From positions 2,780,524 to 2,844,523 of the forward strand of contig NW_006768766.1 in NCBI RefSeq assembly GCF_000204055.1: 64,000 bases of DNA, read 5' to 3'. This document shows, piece after piece, positions 61,060-64,000 of this stretch (positions are counted from its first letter, which is position 1; every line of letters begins with the position of its first letter). A program made the translations under genes and the position numbers. The notes under the pieces were generated by a model. The model was not told the origin of the DNA. It searched no databases and saw only the letters and a program-made list of their open reading frames with translations. The stretch is from Melampsora larici-populina 98AG31. Taxonomy: Eukaryota > Basidiomycota > Pucciniomycetes > Pucciniales > Melampsoraceae.

Positions 61060-61413
61060 ATCAAGTTGGTGAAGTCCTCTCCACGTCGAACTAACAGATA
61101 GACGTTGATGCACCGCTGGGATCGCAAATATATACTCTCACACGCGATTCATGTAATACCGGTGTACATCCGACGTTTGCTATTATGGCTTCTTTCCCAA
61201 AGATCCAGATCGAGTTGTTTCATCTGTGTCCGAGACTGAAATAGGCAATTTGGCCGACTTGAATGATTTTCTATGATGCTGAACAATCGGTATTGGGGAT
61301 ATGGTCTCATGTCTGTACATTTTAATTATCACGTCTGTTCTCTCGGGACTGCGATTCGGCATGCTAGCCACCTAGCAAGAGCTGATACATAATCTCACAA
61401 GCCGACTGGTCAG

Positions 61414-61508
61414 ATACTGTCGTTCTCGAAAAGCTTGTTCAAGTTTTCCCGCCAAATTGCTCGAGTTTTGTGGGAAAACTCGGACAAGCTTTTCGAGAAC
61501 GACAGTAT
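61414..61508. repeat. 95-bp near-perfect palindrome next to a TATA box
   Basis: The arm ATACTGTCGTTCTCGAAAAG continues with CTTGTTCAAGTTTTCCC and is mirrored by GGGAAAACTCGGACAAG then CTTTTCGAGAACGACAGTAT. The arms are about 38 bp with two or three mismatches, and the loop is about 18 bp. It could be a tiny MITE (TA follows the right end) or a regulatory palindrome. Confidence 0.88.
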
Positions 61509-61513
61509 ATAAA
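61506..61513 (+). promoter_or_regulatory. TATA box
   Basis: TATATAAA begins inside the last bases of the palindrome. A CAACTTCATTCC pyrimidine-rich leader follows about 25 bp downstream, as expected for a plus-strand transcription start near 61540. The first coding exon of the transcript was not resolved. Confidence 0.5.
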
Positions 61514-62329
61514 GCAGCAACTTCATTCCACCCAACTAACCAAACAATCTTGGATAACCCTTCCCTTCTCTAAACTGCGACATCGTTTCTTTAACTGTAC
61601 GTTTAACTCAAACAGCCTATTATCTTCACCATTCATCTTCTCCATATATGTATGAATGATCTCTTCTTATGTTCTAGACTCCATCAAGGTCGTATTGTCT
61701 TGGCCAAGAAAAATCTTCATGTGAGTTGAACTTTGGCCTCATTTTCACTTGTGCTATAGCATTTTGAAAAACTTTCTAGCTGAGATGTGCAATCTCTGGA
61801 ATCGTGTTACGTTTGTCCGAAGATCTTGCAAACTATTTGATACCTTCGATACCTGAGGTATCGTCAACTTCGAAATGGACATCCAGTGAGTGCAGCTCTT
61901 GACATGCTGTCGCAGTTCGGGCCCACAATTGTATGTGGCAGATCTGCCCCAGTAGTGACGCAGAGATGTACCCCTCGAGTTCGAGGAGCCTACACCATCG
62001 CTCATAGCTGAGCCTCTACATTCTACTGTAATTTCCAGCCCGGTTTCGGATTCAAGCCGTGATGACGCTAGCTACGAACCCGAAACGACAAGATCTTCAC
62101 CGGCTGTCGGCAGGTCTGAGTGCAGATTCAATTCGGAACGAGGTATGTCTTTTGATGAGCTGTCTTATGCATGCTCTACCCTCATATGGCTGGTCTTGCT
62201 GCATGACAGGCGGCGATGTGCGATCTTCTATGCCGTTGATGTCAACGATATTTTGAGAGGCATCGCTTCGAAAGAAAAAGACCGCTTTATCCGCTTTGTA
62301 GCGAGTGTAGGCTTACGCGCTGTTTCGGA
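61514..62329 (+). other. Probable leader/N-terminal exons, structure unresolved
   Basis: Several frames are locally open. One covers about 62041-62338 (EPETTRSSPAVGRSECRF... FDELSYACSTLIWLVLLHD). An alternative frame at 62059-62141 ends at a GTATGT donor with a CAG acceptor near 62210. No assembly joined cleanly to the 62330 frame, so I do not call exons. Confidence 0.35.
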
Positions 62330-63443
62330 ATGTCCGTAGATTCAAATTCACCTCTTCAACAAGACGTCCAACACAATACGTCTACGAAATGCGGGGGGTC
62401 TGAACATACTGATCGCCACAGGAGCCCACGCCAACCACGAACATATCTTACCCACACCTGTCCGTCTTACAACAAACTCAGTCCACTAGGACCTGGAGAT
62501 TCTTCTTCTTTGGCTCTATTACGAGAGTTTTTCTCGCGGCCTGACGACGAGGAAGGATGCACGGATTTTTCAAGGGAAAGATTCACCCGTCGTCCGCCAA
62601 ACTCACCTGGTCATAGTGAGATGCCGGATCAGCACAAGAGTGGATTGAAAGATGGATCACCTTCAATGCAGAACCGTCCTCAGCTCTCTAGCTCTGCACC
62701 ACCTAGTCGACCAGAAGTCCTCACACCTAAAATGCATCGCCCGCCATCATGCACTATGTCTGAGACTAACATGGACCGTAATACCCAGAACTTCTCTATC
62801 CGTAGACTCCATCCAAAAAGCGAATTACGTCCGCCAGCTATCCCACGATTCCGAAGCAAATCAAACTCCACATACGAGGGGCGAAGTCAAGAAGGTGAAG
62901 ACGTCAGTGCGCCAGTTGCAAGCAGCTCTAGAGATGTTCCAATGATGAGACCCGTACCAAGGCCAAAGAATTTGATAAGAAAACACGGAGGTGAATCGGA
63001 TACATTCAGGTGCACATTTCCCTGCAAACTGATTGGCCACTCTGATCATGAAATAAAGATGGTATTGCTTACGATGTTTTCTTCTCGATATGCAATGCAG
63101 ATGTCCAAATTGTACGTATAAACTTGTGTTCATCATATCGAATAGGAGACGCTGTTAACACTGACTGCAAACATTCTGTCCGGACAGGTAACAGAAGATG
63201 TAAGAGTTCAATCAGCTACGAAAAACATGATGCTTCTTGCACACATCGTATGGGTGAGTGGTTCTCGCTTCCCTTACGGGCAACATGAACTGACTTTGCT
63301 ATTGAAAATACAAGGTCCATTGAGACTGGAGTGTAGGTTTTGCGGAAGGCCCTATACCTATGTGGGCTATCTGTCCAAACATGAAGCAGACTGCCAAAAA
63401 ATTGATCCTGTGAGCTTTTCCCCATCAAATCTCAAGGCCATTT
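62330..63443 (+). CDS. Probable Cys/His zinc-finger protein (partial model)
   Basis: The frame 62330 to about 63061 encodes a Ser/Pro/Arg-rich, disordered region ending in a Cys/His cluster TFRCTFPCKLIGHSDHE (about 62999-63050). Downstream, CPNC (63099-63110) with RCKSSISYEKHDASC (about 63197-63241) and CRFCGRPYTYVGYLSKHEAD(C) (about 63331-63393) look like two C-x2-C-x11/12-H-x3-C fingers. The last two exons join in phase across 63257-63315 (GTGAGT...CAAG), and the final stop is at 63441-63443. The junctions between 63061 and 63197 are not settled; a simple splice there does not keep phase. A DNA-binding regulator is plausible from the fingers, but no family is recognised. Confidence 0.45.
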
Positions 63444-64000
63444 AGCATCTCCTGACGCGTTGTCAATCTGTAGCGTGAGCGGGTACTGTGGGGGACGCGT
63501 GTCCTTCACGAGAGTGATAGCCTCTGACAGACGCGGTGCTCTTGTTTGATATCATAGACTTCTTGGCCTGTTGCGAGATGTGTAAGCTCTTGGGTTGTTG
63601 TATTTATAGCGGTCTTGCTTTTTTTTGTATGTTCCATCCTCTCCATTATCTCCATTGAACATGTTATCATTGTACATTGGCCTTACACCTCTGTCAATAC
63701 CCGAAACCATTAGAGAAGGCTTCATTCTTTGAGTTAGGTTGTCTTTCCGGTCTCACACCCTCATACTACCTAGCAAACGAGCCTAAATAATTCTCTTCAA
63801 TATCTAATTATCTAATAGGGGGTTTCAAGTCGCGGCTTTTACGTTTTTTTGCAGTAAAAAAAGTTGTCTGTTGTTGCAAAATATGTTGTAAATTCTAAAA
63901 GTTCAGAAAACCATTTAGGTGTCCCTAATTGCCTAAAGATACAACAATTTGAACAAGAAAGAAAGATTTTGAGGTGGTTTTAGAGCCTTGACAAATTGAA
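63444..64000. other. 3' flank, no gene
   Basis: A short GC-richer stretch (63455-63535) is followed by AT-rich DNA. Nothing recognisable reaches the window end. Confidence 0.4.

Noticed and set aside
1..64000. CRISPR arrays, rRNA and tRNA genes
   Set aside because: No spaced direct-repeat array, no rRNA-like blocks, and no full cloverleaf with A and B boxes was recognised. A computational tRNA scan was not possible here.

Overview
The window looks like nuclear DNA of a rust fungus (Basidiomycota, Pucciniales). Three lines of evidence support this. The host genes are fungal types split by short GT-AG introns of about 50 to 110 bp. Most of the sequence is AT-rich, gene-poor DNA packed with nested transposons. 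Several transposon proteins (RecQ-like helicase plus DUF6589, hAT with a BED-like finger, a Myb/SANT-like 'transposon partner') are of kinds that I know to be amplified in rusts and other basidiomycetes. The species cannot be fixed from the sequence alone.

Host genes, all on the minus strand: an APSES/ankyrin cell-cycle transcription factor of the Mbp1/Res type (3530-6372, five exons including a 25-nt microexon); the ER lipid-linked-oligosaccharide protein RFT1 (7640-9523); a conserved basidiomycete membrane protein of unknown function (20894-22759, seven exons); and a Reg1-like protein phosphatase 1 targeting subunit (38172-41537). Less certain genes are a small two-exon gene at 60609-61059 (minus) and a cysteine/histidine zinc-finger gene at 62330-63443 (plus) with a TATA box and a striking 95-bp palindrome upstream.

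Mobile DNA, left to right: MITE-like foldbacks at 137-516, 873-1068 and 11009-11499. An 8.7-kb element with about 283-bp terminal inverted repeats (11661-20375, TTAA flanks) carries a RecQ-like helicase gene and, convergently, a DUF6589 gene. The DUF6589 gene was hit twice by CACTA-type elements (112 bp at 15546-15657, 2.3 kb at 17104-19432). A TA-flanked element (24068-24720) contains a small hAT-type MITE. A TA-flanked element spread over 26743-32515 was opened by a 4.46-kb hAT transposon (26791-31247) and further insertions; its unexpanded relative lies at 34959-35264. A pogo-like MITE is at 36488-36665. A Ty1/copia retrotransposon (43989-49584) has LTRs that read as identical. A PIF/Harbinger transposase gene (51244-52651) is followed convergently by a Myb/SANT-like gene (54069-56163), with a 14-bp minisatellite between them and a 62-bp higher-order tandem repeat just upstream of the second gene.

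A theme runs through the window. Nearly every transposon gene keeps its frame but is broken by one or a few in-frame stops, mostly TGA where CGA would fit. The host genes show no such stops and end normally, some on TGA. This is what C-to-T change at (methylated) CpG in repeats would produce. The region is therefore a few conserved housekeeping or regulatory genes embedded in an inactivated, nested transposon landscape. The most novel-looking item is the RecQ/DUF6589 terminal-inverted-repeat element.
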